A DNA stretch of 48,531 nt, from NCBI GenBank assembly GCA_016792845.1, contig JAEUKH010000056.1:1-48531 (forward strand). The letters run 5' to 3'. Under the pieces are notes generated by a model. It had not been told where the DNA came from. It searched no databases and saw nothing but the letters and a program-made list of their open reading frames with translations. Shown here one piece after another: positions 23,898 through 32,900 of the stretch. Position 1 is the stretch's first letter; the number at the start of each line of letters is the position of its first letter. Origin of the DNA: Myxococcales bacterium (GTDB taxonomy: Bacteria; Myxococcota_A; Polyangia; Polyangiales; Ga0077539). A program made the position numbers and the translations under genes.

Positions 23898-25333
23898 TTG
23901 TTGAGCAGCTCAAGGGCATCGCCCAAGGTTTCGGGTACGCGGTGCGCAGCGATCGGCCCGCGGGGGCGCCGCCGATGGCGCCGGGCGAGCCTGTGTTCGG
24001 GCACCTCCGCGTGCTGCGCGACCGGCCGCTACAGCAGTTTGTGCAGTGGGCCGACACCTACGGCGACGCGGTTTCGATGCGGCTCCCGGGCTCGCCCTTC
24101 GTGTTCGTGGCGGCCCCTGAGGGGGTGAAGCATGTGCTCCAGACCCACGCGAAGTTGTATTCAAAGCAGACCCGCGGCTTTGACAAGATGCGGCTCTTTC
24201 TCGGCAACGGCCTGGTGACCAGCGAGGGCGATTTCTGGCGGCGTCAGCGTCGCATCGCGGCCCCGGCCTTTCACCGTCAGCGCATCGAAGGCTTCGCAGA
24301 GACCATGACCCGGGCCACCGGCGACATGCTCGGGCGGTGGGCCCGCGAGGGCGACGGCACCCGCGACGTCGAGCGCGAGCTCATGACCCTCACGATGCGC
24401 ATCGCGAGCGAGACCCTGCTCGGCAAAGACCTCTCGGGCGCCGCCGACGCGGTGGGCGAGGCGCTGAGCTTTCTCACGGTGAACACCACCGAGCGCATCA
24501 ACCGCGTGGTCGACCTCCCGCTCGACTGGCCGACGCCCGAGAATCGGCGGTACCTCAAGGCCGTGGCGGTGGTCGACGCGGTGCTCGGCAAGCTCATCGA
24601 AGAGCGGCGGCGCGACGGCGCCCCGCATCACGACCTCCTCTCGATGTTGCTCGAAGCGACCGACGAAGAGACCCACGAGAAGATGACCGACGCGCAGCTC
24701 CGCGACGAGGCCGTGACGATCTTCGCCGCAGGCCACGAGACCACCTCGAACGCCCTCTCATGGACGTTCTACCTCCTCGGGCGCCACCCCGAGATCGCCG
24801 CGCGGCTCTACGCCGAGGTCGACCGCGTGTTGGGGGGGCGCTGCCCGACCCTCGCCGATCTGCCGCAGCTCGCGTTCACCAAGCAGGTCATCCAGGAGTC
24901 GATGCGGCTCTACCCCCCGGCGTGGATCATCGGGCGCCGCGCCGAGGTCGACGACACGCTCTGCGGGTACAAAATCGCCGCGGGCACGCAGGTGATCTTG
25001 AGCCCCTACGCGACGCACCGTCACCCGCGGCACTGGGCCGACCCCGAGGTGTTTGACCCCGACCGGTTCAGCGCTGAGCGCAGCGAGGGGCGCGCAGCCT
25101 TCGCGTACTTCCCCTTCGGCGGCGGGCCTCGCATCTGCATCGGGAATTCCTTCGCGATGATGGAGGCTCAGTTGATCCTCGCGATGGTCTCGCAGGCGTA
25201 CCGACTTGAGCTCGCCCCGGGCACCGTGGTCGAGGCCGAGCGTGGCATCACGCTGCGCCCCGCGCCCGCGCTCCCGATGCGCCTTCGGCCGCGGGCTCAG
25301 GCCGCGACGGCGCCCCGCGAGGCGACGTCGTGA
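23894..25333 (+). CDS. cytochrome P450
   Basis: A 479-residue soluble-type P450 with all diagnostic elements: oxygen-activation I-helix AGHETTS (279-285), ExxR at E335-R338 (QESMRLYPPAW), the PDRF meander and the haem loop FPFGGGPRICIG with the iron-ligand C415. The overall pattern (HETTSNALSWTFYLL, MRLYPPAW) recalls the CYP4/CYP102-like fatty-acid and sterol hydroxylase side of the family; no reductase domain is fused and no ferredoxin gene is adjacent, so redox partners must come from elsewhere. Starts at ATG in a 4-bp overlap with tetR and ends in a GTGA overlap with the Gfa-like gene, forming a three-gene operon. Confidence 0.95.
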   Translation: MIVEQLKGIAQGFGYAVRSDRPAGAPPMAPGEPVFGHLRVLRDRPLQQFVQWADTYGDAVSMRLPGSPFVFVAAPEGVKHVLQTHAKLYSKQTRGFDKMRLFLGNGLVTSEGDFWRRQRRIAAPAFHRQRIEGFAETMTRATGDMLGRWAREGDGTRDVERELMTLTMRIASETLLGKDLSGAADAVGEALSFLTVNTTERINRVVDLPLDWPTPENRRYLKAVAVVDAVLGKLIEERRRDGAPHHDLLSMLLEATDEETHEKMTDAQLRDEAVTIFAAGHETTSNALSWTFYLLGRHPEIAARLYAEVDRVLGGRCPTLADLPQLAFTKQVIQESMRLYPPAWIIGRRAEVDDTLCGYKIAAGTQVILSPYATHRHPRHWADPEVFDPDRFSAERSEGRAAFAYFPFGGGPRICIGNSFAMMEAQLILAMVSQAYRLELAPGTVVEAERGITLRPAPALPMRLRPRAQAATAPREATS

Positions 25334-25737
25334 GCGCCGAAGCGCGGGTGGCCGCCTGCGCGTGCGGTCAGCTCAGGCTCAGCTTCGCGGGCGCCCCGAA
25401 GCGGGTCTCGGTCTGTCATTGCTTCGAGTGCCAGCGCCGCACCGGGAGCGTGTTCGGCGTCCAGTGTCGCTTCGACCACGCGCAGCTTGTCTCAAAAGAG
25501 GGCGCGTCCAAGGCGTACACGCGGCGCGGCGACAGCGGCACCGCGATGCAGTTCAACTTCTGCGAAACCTGCGGGAGTACCGTCTACTGGGAGCACCCGG
25601 CGCTGCCCGGCTCGCTCGTCGTCGCGGCGGGCGCCTTCGCAGACCCGACCCTCGGGGCGCCGACGTATTCAGTCTATGAAGAGCGAATGCACCCGTGGGT
25701 GAAGCTCGACGGGCCCGACATCGAGCACCACCCCTGA
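25330..25737 (+). CDS. GFA-family zinc protein (Gfa/CENP-V-like)
   Basis: A 135-residue protein with the cysteine pattern of the glutathione-dependent formaldehyde-activating (GFA) family: CACGQLRL, then VCHCFECQRRTGSVFG, and later FCETCGSTVYWE. These cysteines bind zinc in the Mss4-like fold. The name does not prove formaldehyde chemistry; most members lack a known reaction. It starts with GTG overlapping the P450 stop, so it belongs to the same transcript. It could act on a carbonyl by-product of P450 demethylation, a guess that fits the pairing. Confidence 0.88.
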   Translation: MSAEARVAACACGQLRLSFAGAPKRVSVCHCFECQRRTGSVFGVQCRFDHAQLVSKEGASKAYTRRGDSGTAMQFNFCETCGSTVYWEHPALPGSLVVAAGAFADPTLGAPTYSVYEERMHPWVKLDGPDIEHHP

Positions 25738-25745
25738 GCGCTCAG
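25734..25745. terminator. palindrome over two convergent stops (Gfa / VWA)
   Basis: CTGAGCGCTCAG is a perfect 12-bp palindrome containing the TGA stops of the plus-strand Gfa-like gene and the minus-strand VWA gene, four bases apart. Confidence 0.55.
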
Positions 25746-26716
25746 CGGTCGTACCCTGACCCTTGATCGTCGCTCGCGCTCGGGCCCGTCTCGACCACCG
25801 GCGCCGCGGGCGACCCGGCCCGACCGAGGGTGGCCGCGAAGGGCGTCAGGGCCCGCACCACGGCCCCCACCCGAGGCCCTTCGAGCCCGCCGTCGCGGAG
25901 CCGCTTCGCCAGGGCGTCGAGGTCGGCCAGGGCGCCCTCGCAGAGGCCCACAAGGCCCGCGGCGGCTTCGACGGTGTCGCCGGCCTGCTCAAGGCAGATC
26001 ACCCGGTCGCCGAGGTGCTTGCGCCACTCGGCCTCGCAGTGCCGACGCCGCGCCAGATCGGGGATGAGGAAGAAGGGCTCGAAGGTCTTCTGGAGCTCGA
26101 TCACCACGTCGCTCACTTTGATGTCGTGATCGAGGGGCGTGCCGAGGAGCTGCGTGACCTGCTTGCGCGAGACCAGGGGGTACGGGTTCTCGTCGCCGGT
26201 CATGAAGAAATAGCCGCGCTTGCCCCGCTTTCGGTAACAGTCCATCTCGGTGTGCCGCGCGGCGACGTACATCGCGAGCTCGTAAGACTCTTGCCCGAAG
26301 GCCCCGCCGCCGCCTTCGAGGTAGCTCCAGGTGAGCCACTGATCGATCTCTTTGGCCGCGGCCTCGAACTGCCCCACCTGCAAGGGCGCGCGGTCGCTCA
26401 CGGCGTCGCCCACGGCCATGAAGAGCACCTGCGGGTCGGCCACCCCGAAATCGAGCAGGGCCTTCATAAACGAGGGCAATTTCTGGCGCGCCAAGAGGTC
26501 GGGCACGGCCCCCATGGAGCCCGTCACGTCGAGCGCGAACACGATGCCGATGGCCTTCGGGTGGGCCTCTGAGTCGCGGCTCTCGCGGAGCTTGAGGCCG
26601 TGAGGGTCCATCAAGGGGTGACACGAGGTCTGCTTGAACACCTCTTGCCGCGGCGTCTCCGCGCGGGCCCGAGTCATCGCCTCGTGTGCTTCGTAGCTGT
26701 ATCCGCCGAATCCCAT
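25742..26716 (-). CDS. von Willebrand factor A-domain protein
   Basis: A 324-residue cytosolic protein (no signal peptide; ATG 26716 with AGGAGC upstream). A short N-terminal region is followed by the VWA domain, whose MIDAS site is ALDVTGSMGA (D63, T65, S67). The later YFFMTGDENPYP carries the usual second acidic cluster. A helical C-terminus (about 240-300) and a disordered Ser/Gly-rich end follow. It lies 36 bp downstream of the zinc-ribbon pseudokinase gene on the same strand, so the two are probably co-transcribed. VWA proteins bind partners through a metal; with the pseudokinase it may form a signalling or chaperone-like assembly (inference). Confidence 0.82.
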   Translation of the reverse strand: MGFGGYSYEAHEAMTRARAETPRQEVFKQTSCHPLMDPHGLKLRESRDSEAHPKAIGIVFALDVTGSMGAVPDLLARQKLPSFMKALLDFGVADPQVLFMAVGDAVSDRAPLQVGQFEAAAKEIDQWLTWSYLEGGGGAFGQESYELAMYVAARHTEMDCYRKRGKRGYFFMTGDENPYPLVSRKQVTQLLGTPLDHDIKVSDVVIELQKTFEPFFLIPDLARRRHCEAEWRKHLGDRVICLEQAGDTVEAAAGLVGLCEGALADLDALAKRLRDGGLEGPRVGAVVRALTPFAATLGRAGSPAAPVVETGPSASDDQGSGYDR

Positions 26717-26752
26717 GGTGTCGGGCTCCTTGTGTGCGGCGCCGCGCGTAGG

Positions 26753-27763
26753 TCAGCGCCAACCGGGCATGTTGAGTTTATGAAACCGCGGCGGGCCGAA
26801 GCATGTTCTGGCCACCGCATCGAGTTGTTCTTTCATGAGCAGGGCGTCGCTGAAGCGCCCCGATTCGGCCTCGCGGATGAACCCCGCCAGCGGCGCCGGC
26901 ACCGCCTCGGGCATCGCCACCGAGCCCGCCGCTGCGCCCATCGCGTAGGCGAGGGTGCGCGCGAGCATCACCAGGTCGGCCCGCGGGCTCATCGCGGCCC
27001 CGGCCCACTCGGCCTCGGGGTAGAAGGGTCGCAGCGCCCGCGCGCGCACCCGCAGCGACTCGGCCCGCGCGAGGGGCCGGCTCGCCGACCACCCGACCAA
27101 GATCACCCCGTGATCGCGCGGGTGAACCATCGCGTGTTCGGGCGCCACCGCGCCGTGGACCCACCCCGCCCGATGCAGCCACCCGAGGAGCTCGAGCACG
27201 CGCTTGCCGAGCCAGACCCCGTGTTCGGGCGCCACCCCGGTCGGGTACACCCCGCGGAGGTCTTCGATCGAGTGGTGAAAGCCGTCAGGCACGCGGTACG
27301 CCGCGCCGAGGCGCGCGCTGCGATCGGCCGCGGTGACGGGCCCGAGCGCTACTGGCTGCGGCAGGAGTCTGGTAAAGTGATCAGCGCCCTGGGCACCGCT
27401 CGCGGCGAGCTCGGTGAGGAGGTTGAAGGTGCGCCTCAAGAGATCTTCGTTTGAACGGTTTCGCAAGGCGTACAAGATCACCCGCTCAGTCAGCCGTTCG
27501 TCGCGACGTGCGAGGTAAACGTCGCTCCCGGCGCCGCGGCCCAAGCGCCCCACCAGGGCGTAGCGGGTCGCTGCGAGGGTGACCCGAGGCCGCCGCGGGT
27601 CGAAGGGTTTGTCGTCGATGGGCCGCCCTGCGGCGGGCCAGATGGCCGTCGGCGAGGCCGCCATCATGGCGCCACAGTAGTCACAAACGATCACCGCGTT
27701 GGCCGATGCGGGTGGCGACAAAGGCGCCCCACAGGACAGACACTTGAACAGCGTTAAGCCCAC
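26753..27763 (-). CDS. zinc-ribbon pseudokinase
   Basis: About 336 residues from GTG 27763 (GGAGG lies seven bases upstream; GTG 27766 is equally possible). Residues 8-30 form a zinc ribbon: C-LS-C ... C-DY-C. Then a protein-kinase-like domain: glycine loop LGRGAGSDVYLAR, but ERVILYALRN has no VAIK lysine, the catalytic loop reads WVHGAVAPEHAM (no HRD Asp) and the DFG position reads ILVGWSA. All three catalytic residues are gone, so it should be a pseudokinase, acting by binding ATP or partners. Two shared-operon genes (it and VWA) and the divergent membrane protein may act together (inference). Confidence 0.75.
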   Translation of the reverse strand: MGLTLFKCLSCGAPLSPPASANAVIVCDYCGAMMAASPTAIWPAAGRPIDDKPFDPRRPRVTLAATRYALVGRLGRGAGSDVYLARRDERLTERVILYALRNRSNEDLLRRTFNLLTELAASGAQGADHFTRLLPQPVALGPVTAADRSARLGAAYRVPDGFHHSIEDLRGVYPTGVAPEHGVWLGKRVLELLGWLHRAGWVHGAVAPEHAMVHPRDHGVILVGWSASRPLARAESLRVRARALRPFYPEAEWAGAAMSPRADLVMLARTLAYAMGAAAGSVAMPEAVPAPLAGFIREAESGRFSDALLMKEQLDAVARTCFGPPRFHKLNMPGWR

Positions 27764-27863
27764 CACGAAACCTCCCAATGTACCCGCCGAAGGGTACCTC
27801 GGATGGCAGATCGTTGGGGTCGACCCTTCGTCACGAAAAGGCGAATTCGGCGCCCTCGGCCTC

Positions 27864-29165
27864 GTGCTCGGCGCGAGCCTCGGCGCCACGGGGCTCTTCG
27901 AGTGGCTCGGCGCGCGGAATTCTCTCGGCCGCGCGGCCCTGAGCCCGGCGCTCCTCGCCGCCGCGACGGTGCTGGTTTTGGGCGCCAGCATTCACACCCT
28001 GCTCGTCAAGACCTGGGGCGCGCGGGTGGTGGTGGCGGCGTGGTGGGCCTTGTCGGCGGGGCTCCTCGCGGCGACCCTGGGCCTCTTCTTCGAGGGGCAG
28101 CGGCACCTCTACGACGCCTTCCGGCTCGGCCAGCGGTGGCGCTTTGACAGCCTCGAAGGCCCGATGCTCCTCGCGCCCTTGGTGATGGCGGCGACCTACC
28201 TTGTGATGGTGCGGGTGCCGCCTCCGAGCCCCCGCCGGGCCCTCGCGACCGCCCTCGGCTGCGTCGTGCTCGGCGCCGCGTTCTGGGGCATCGGCGCGCT
28301 CTCGTCGGCCCGCACACAGACCCCCGACCAGTGGCTCGCCTCGCAGCTCGGCCGCGGTCAGCGCCTCGACCCGGTGGCCGTGACGCCCCTCGACGCGCAC
28401 GAAGACCCCGCCCGCGACGACCGCGTCGCAGCGGGCCATCGCGACCTCTCGCTCGACGCGATCACCGTGCGACGGGTGGCCTACCGCCGCGGCAGCCGCG
28501 TGCTCGCGTTTCGCAGCGACCAGCCGCCTCGCGAGAGCGCCAGCGACGACGGGTACGGCTGGGCGCCGAACGCCGCGCTCACGGTGCTCGACCTGCCGCG
28601 CCTCAACCGCGTGGTGGTCTTCGATCTGGCCTACGGCCGCGCCTGGCCGGCGGTCTGCTTCGACCGCAGCAGCGGGCTCCGCGACGTCACCGGCGGCTGC
28701 GGCAACGCGGCGCTGCGGGCCGAACTCGGGCTCCCTCGCGGCTGGAGCCACCTGAGCCTCATCGGCCTCGCGCTGGCCCTTTGGGGCCTGATCCGTGCGT
28801 ATTTCGACAGCCGCTCGCTGGCGCGCTTCGGGTCATGGCGCGAGGGCACCTACGTCGAGGGCGGCAGCATCGTCTTGCACGACGGCACGCAGCTCGTGGC
28901 CCCTGTGGGGATGCTCCTCGACCCGGGCCCGGTGACGGTGCTCTCACCCTTGCCGAGCCCCTCTCCGACGGGAGTGTACCGCACCCTTGAGGCCCACAAC
29001 GCCCTCGGCCCCGACGAGGTGTTGAGCGGCACCCGGGCGCGGGCCTTCCAGACGGTGTCGGCGATTCGGCTCGCGCGATGGTCGATGGCGGTCGCAGGGG
29101 CGAGCCTCGCAGCGGTCGCGGGGCTCGTCACCGTGGCCCTTGAGCTCGGGCCCTTCGCGCGCTGA
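27864..29165 (+). CDS. multi-TM membrane protein, unknown family
   Basis: The start is uncertain. GTG 27864 is used because upstream in-frame codons run antisense through the zinc-ribbon part of the divergent gene. Four or five N-terminal hydrophobic segments (LGASLGATGLFEWLG, ALLAAATVLVLGASIHTLL, VVVAAWWALSAGLLAATLGL, LLAPLVMAATYLVMV, ATALGCVVLGAAFWGI) are followed by a polar region of about 150 residues with a WPAVCFDR...TGGCGN pair of cysteines. Another TM (LSLIGLALALWGLI), a small soluble part (REGTYVEGGSIVLHDG) and a last TM complete it. The second half matches the layout of the 5907-7007 product, perhaps a paralogue. No motif gives a function. Confidence 0.65.
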   Translation: MLGASLGATGLFEWLGARNSLGRAALSPALLAAATVLVLGASIHTLLVKTWGARVVVAAWWALSAGLLAATLGLFFEGQRHLYDAFRLGQRWRFDSLEGPMLLAPLVMAATYLVMVRVPPPSPRRALATALGCVVLGAAFWGIGALSSARTQTPDQWLASQLGRGQRLDPVAVTPLDAHEDPARDDRVAAGHRDLSLDAITVRRVAYRRGSRVLAFRSDQPPRESASDDGYGWAPNAALTVLDLPRLNRVVVFDLAYGRAWPAVCFDRSSGLRDVTGGCGNAALRAELGLPRGWSHLSLIGLALALWGLIRAYFDSRSLARFGSWREGTYVEGGSIVLHDGTQLVAPVGMLLDPGPVTVLSPLPSPSPTGVYRTLEAHNALGPDEVLSGTRARAFQTVSAIRLARWSMAVAGASLAAVAGLVTVALELGPFAR

Positions 29166-29171
29166 TCAGCG
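29160..29171. terminator. palindrome over two convergent stops (membrane protein / lipoprotein)
   Basis: CGCTGATCAGCG, a perfect 12-bp palindrome in which the plus-strand TGA (29163-29165) and the minus-strand stop (29166-29168) abut with no gap. Confidence 0.5.
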
Positions 29172-29765
29172 GGGCCTGCAGGGCTGCGGGTTGGCGAGCC
29201 TGAAGCGCCCGCCGCTGTTCTCGATGGGCTGGAGCGTGCCCGTGACCCGCACCTCGCCCGGCGGCACCTCGAGGCCGCAACAGAACCCCGAGTCGTCGCC
29301 GCGGCAGGTGTAGAGCGCGTCGGCGTCGAGGCCGAGGCCGAGCGAGACCCGGGCGCCGCGCACCTCGCCCGTGCCCACGAGGTCGATGTGGCCCTGACAG
29401 TGGTTGCAGCACTCGTTCATGTCGCTGCACGCCATCTCGGTGCAACCGCCTGCGGCGCGGAGCTGCCCGCGCACGGTGACGGCCCGGCCCCGGAGGGTCA
29501 GGCGTTGATCCCACGCTTCGGCCACCGTGAGGGCGGCGGTGTTGCTCTGGCAGAAGGGCAAAAACTGCGGCGTGGTGCAGCCTCGGTTGGCCACGCAGTC
29601 GCGGCCCGTCATGGGGCGCACCGCCTGGCCCGGCACGATCGAGACGACGTTCGAGCGAGAGAGCCCCGCGTCGAAGCTGCCGGGGGTGCGAGGGCGGGGC
29701 TGCGCGTCGGCGGCGTTGCAGCCCACGAGCACGGGGATCAAGAGGCTCAGGCGGCGGTCGAGCAT
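29166..29765 (-). CDS. cysteine-containing lipoprotein
   Basis: ATG 29765 gives a lipoprotein signal peptide MLDRRLSLLIPVLVGC; the mature part is about 185 residues. Cysteines occur in clusters (TGRDCVANRGC, FLPFCQSN, GGCTEMACSDMNECCNHC, YTCRGDDSGFCCG, PQPC). The RLTLRGRAVTVRGQL and GEVRVTGTLQP strands suggest a small OB- or beta-barrel-like domain (compare bOB-fold proteins), stabilised by disulfides. No named family recognised. It is 146 bp downstream of the giant kinase-TPR gene on the same strand; that gap has a hairpin at 29881. Location: outer membrane or periplasm. Confidence 0.72.
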   Translation of the reverse strand: MLDRRLSLLIPVLVGCNAADAQPRPRTPGSFDAGLSRSNVVSIVPGQAVRPMTGRDCVANRGCTTPQFLPFCQSNTAALTVAEAWDQRLTLRGRAVTVRGQLRAAGGCTEMACSDMNECCNHCQGHIDLVGTGEVRGARVSLGLGLDADALYTCRGDDSGFCCGLEVPPGEVRVTGTLQPIENSGGRFRLANPQPCRPR

Positions 29766-29880
29766 GGTGGGTGACCTTCGATCGAGGGTGACGAGACGGG
29801 CGCCCTCTGACGACGACGTCGTCGCGGGCATTCGTTGTGAGGTGAGGCGTCAGACCCGATCGGGGTGCAAGACGTTGGGC

Positions 29881-29896
29881 CGCCCCGAGCGGGGCG
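29881..29896 (-). terminator. short hairpin after the kinase-TPR gene
   Basis: CGCCCC-GAGC-GGGGCG, a 6-bp stem just downstream of the minus-strand stop at 29912. No T-run; weak evidence. Confidence 0.35.
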
Positions 29897-29911
29897 CCGA
29901 GGGTACGCCGC

Positions 29912-32900
29912 TCAGCCCTGGGTGGCGAGGGCGAGGCCGAGCTTCTGACGCAGGCGGAAGTACTCTTCGCTCACCGCGAAGAGGCGAAGCTCGCGGATGC
30001 GGTCAGCCTGCGGGAGGCCGCCCGCCTCGTCGCCGGTGGCGCGGATCACCGCGATCGACATGCCGAGGTCGTTGGCGAGGAGGAAGCCCGCGCGGTCGGC
30101 GGTGAGGTCGACCCCCGCCGTCCAGCGCTTGAGGTCGAGGTTCGCGGCGTCGCTGTTCAAGAGCTTGCTCACGAGCGAGGTGAGCACTTCGAGCTCGGCG
30201 GCCGAGAGGTGCTTCTTGATCGCGGCGACGTTCTCGTTGACCGCGTCGCTGAGCTCAGCGGCCACGGGGAAGCTGCTCTGCACCGCGCGGATCGCCGCGA
30301 AGAGCCACGCCCTGAGCCCGGTGCCCGTCGCCACCGCCTGCCGCGCGTAGTGCCCCGGGCGGAAGTACGCGAGCCGCACCCCCGCGAGGAAGGCCAGCGC
30401 CTTCGAGGGCCCCCCCGCCAACGCGGTCTTACCGAGGAAGAGCGCCGGGGGGTCGCTGTTGACGACGTTGAGCCCCGAGTCATCGTCAGATTTGACGTAC
30501 ACCGCGGGGGTCTTGAGGCCCAAAACGCCCGCCGCGTAGTGCACCGTCTGGGCCATCTGGCCCTCATCTTTGGCAGGGTCGATCTTGTTCGCGTCGGTGA
30601 GGCCGAAGCTCGCCAGGGTCGCCGCGCGAGCCTTCACCATCGCAGGCTGGATGGTCGAAAACACCGAAGTAATCAGCGCATCTTGGAAGGGGTGCACGAG
30701 TTCGCGGCTCCACCGCTCGTCGTTCAGCTTCTCTTGCGCCACCGCGGGCCGATCGGTACGGAACTTCTTATAGAAGTTCTCCTCCTCGGGTTCGGCCCCC
30801 TTCACGCTCACCAGGGCCTGGCAGAGGCACCACGCCTCGTCGGGCCGACGGGCCTCGGTGAAGACCCGCCGCAGCGCGTGCAACGACTCGACCCGCAGGG
30901 GGTTCTTCGCGAGCATCGCGCGGTGCGCCACGATGGCCCGCTCTTGGTATTTCTTCGAGTCGGTCACATAGAGCGACGCGAGCTTCTCGCCAAAGTCGTA
31001 CTCTGAGGGCGCGAGCTCTTGGGCCCTTTCGTACTCAGCGATGGCCTCGGCGGTCTGCCGGAGCTGCGTCTCGTACACCGGCGCGAGCCGCGCATGGAGC
31101 CGCGCCCGCACCGTCGCTGGTGCCGACTCGGGCAGCTTGCCGAGCACCTTGCGGTAGCTCTGCTCGAGGCCCGCCCAGTCGCTCTTGGCGGTGAGCACCG
31201 AGCCGATGCCGTCGAGCGCCGCGACGAGGGTCGGGTCGTGCCCGAGGGCGGTCTCGTAATAGTCTACGGCCTCGTCGGGGCGGCTCAGATGGATCTCACA
31301 GAGCTGCCCCGCGGTGAGGTAGTACCGCGCGAGCTGCACCTTGTCTTCGACCAGGTCGGTGAGCCTGAGGATGATCTCGACGAGGCGCCCCCAGTCTTTC
31401 TCTTCGGAGTAGAGCTGCATGAGCCGCAAGAGCACCCTGCGGTCGTCGGGGCGCGTGTCGAGGGCCGCCACGTAGGCCCGCGCGGCGCGGGTGCGGTCGC
31501 CCAGCTTGGTGGCCAGGAGCTCGCCGAGTTCGAGATGCAAGGGGTGCTTCTCGGCGTCGCTGGTGGCCAGCTCGATGCGGCGGCGCTTGAAGCGCACCAC
31601 CTCGTCCCACCGGCCTTCGTCGGCGTAGAGCTTGGTCGCGAGGTCGATCACCTTGAGGTCGCCGTCGTCGGCCTCGAAGGCTTCGAGGAGCACTTCGAGC
31701 GCCTTCTTGTTGTCTCCGAGGCGGCTCAGCACCTCGGCGTACTCGCGCAACGCGTCGACCCTGACCGCGCGATCGAGCTCGCGGAGGTGATGCTCGTGGA
31801 GCTCGCGGTAGAGCTCTCGGGCCTCGTTCCACACCTCGGCTTGGAGGGTGCCGCGGGCCACCGCGAGCAGCGCCTCGCGGTCATCGGGCGCGACCTCACG
31901 GGCCGCCCGGAAGGCCTCAAGCGCCCGCGCCGGCTCACCGCTCCGTGCGAGCGCCTCGCCGTACTTCAGCGCCACCGGGAGCCCCTCTTCGCGCCCGAGC
32001 TCGCGCGCCCGCGCCGCCCGCGCCGCGAGGAGCCGCGCCGCCTCAGCGAAGTCACCCTCGTCAAACTTGATGGCCCCAAGAATGGCCGAGGCCTCTTCTT
32101 GGGTCGGGTCGAGCAGCGTCGCCTTCTCAGCCGCGTCGCGCGCCTTGGCGGTGTCTTTCACCCGGTCTCGGTAGATGCGCGCCACCTGCGCCCACAGCGT
32201 CGCCCGCTGGTTCGACCCGTCGGCCGCCTCGATCTCGCGCTGAAGGAGCTCGATGGCCCCCTGGGCGTCGCCCCGCGCCGCGTAGAGCTCGCGAAGCCGC
32301 GCCGTGGCCGCGGCCGAGTCTGGGTCAACGTCGAGGGCCTGCTTGTACCGCTCGATGGCGCCGTCGCGGTCGCCCTTGTCTTCGAGCACGCGCCCGGCCT
32401 TGAGCAGCACCTCGACCTTCTCGGCCGGGTTCGAGGCCTGCGCCGCGAGCTGATCGTAGGCCTCGGTGGCCGCCCGCGCGTCGCCCTTCGACGCGGCGAT
32501 GCGGGCCATGCCTTCGAGCGCCGTGACGTTGCGCTTGTCGTACTCGAGCACCCGCTCGAAGCAACGCTGCGCACGGTCCATCGAGCCGATGGGGTCGTAG
32601 AACGTGCGGGCCGCCGAGAGCAGCAGCTCCGAGCGCTTGGTCTCGTCGCCCTCGACGAGCGAGGCGTGCCGTTCGAGCAGCGTGGCGAGCTCCTCCCACC
32701 GACCCAAGACGCGGTAGAGCCGCCCCAACCCGCGCAGCGCGGTGTCGTTCGCGGGGTCGAGCTCGACGGCCTTCTCGAAGGCCTCTGCGGCCCGCGCGTG
32801 CTCGACGAACTCCTCTTCGAGCATCGCGCCGATGCGGTTGTAGAGCTCGACCTTCTGCCGCGGCGTGGCCGAGGCCGCCACCTGCGCTTCGAGGGTCTTC

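Noticed and set aside
27699..27863. ATG 27699 as the start of the membrane protein
   Set aside because: It would overlap the divergent zinc-ribbon gene start and encode a polar leader without family signal; the true start is still uncertain.
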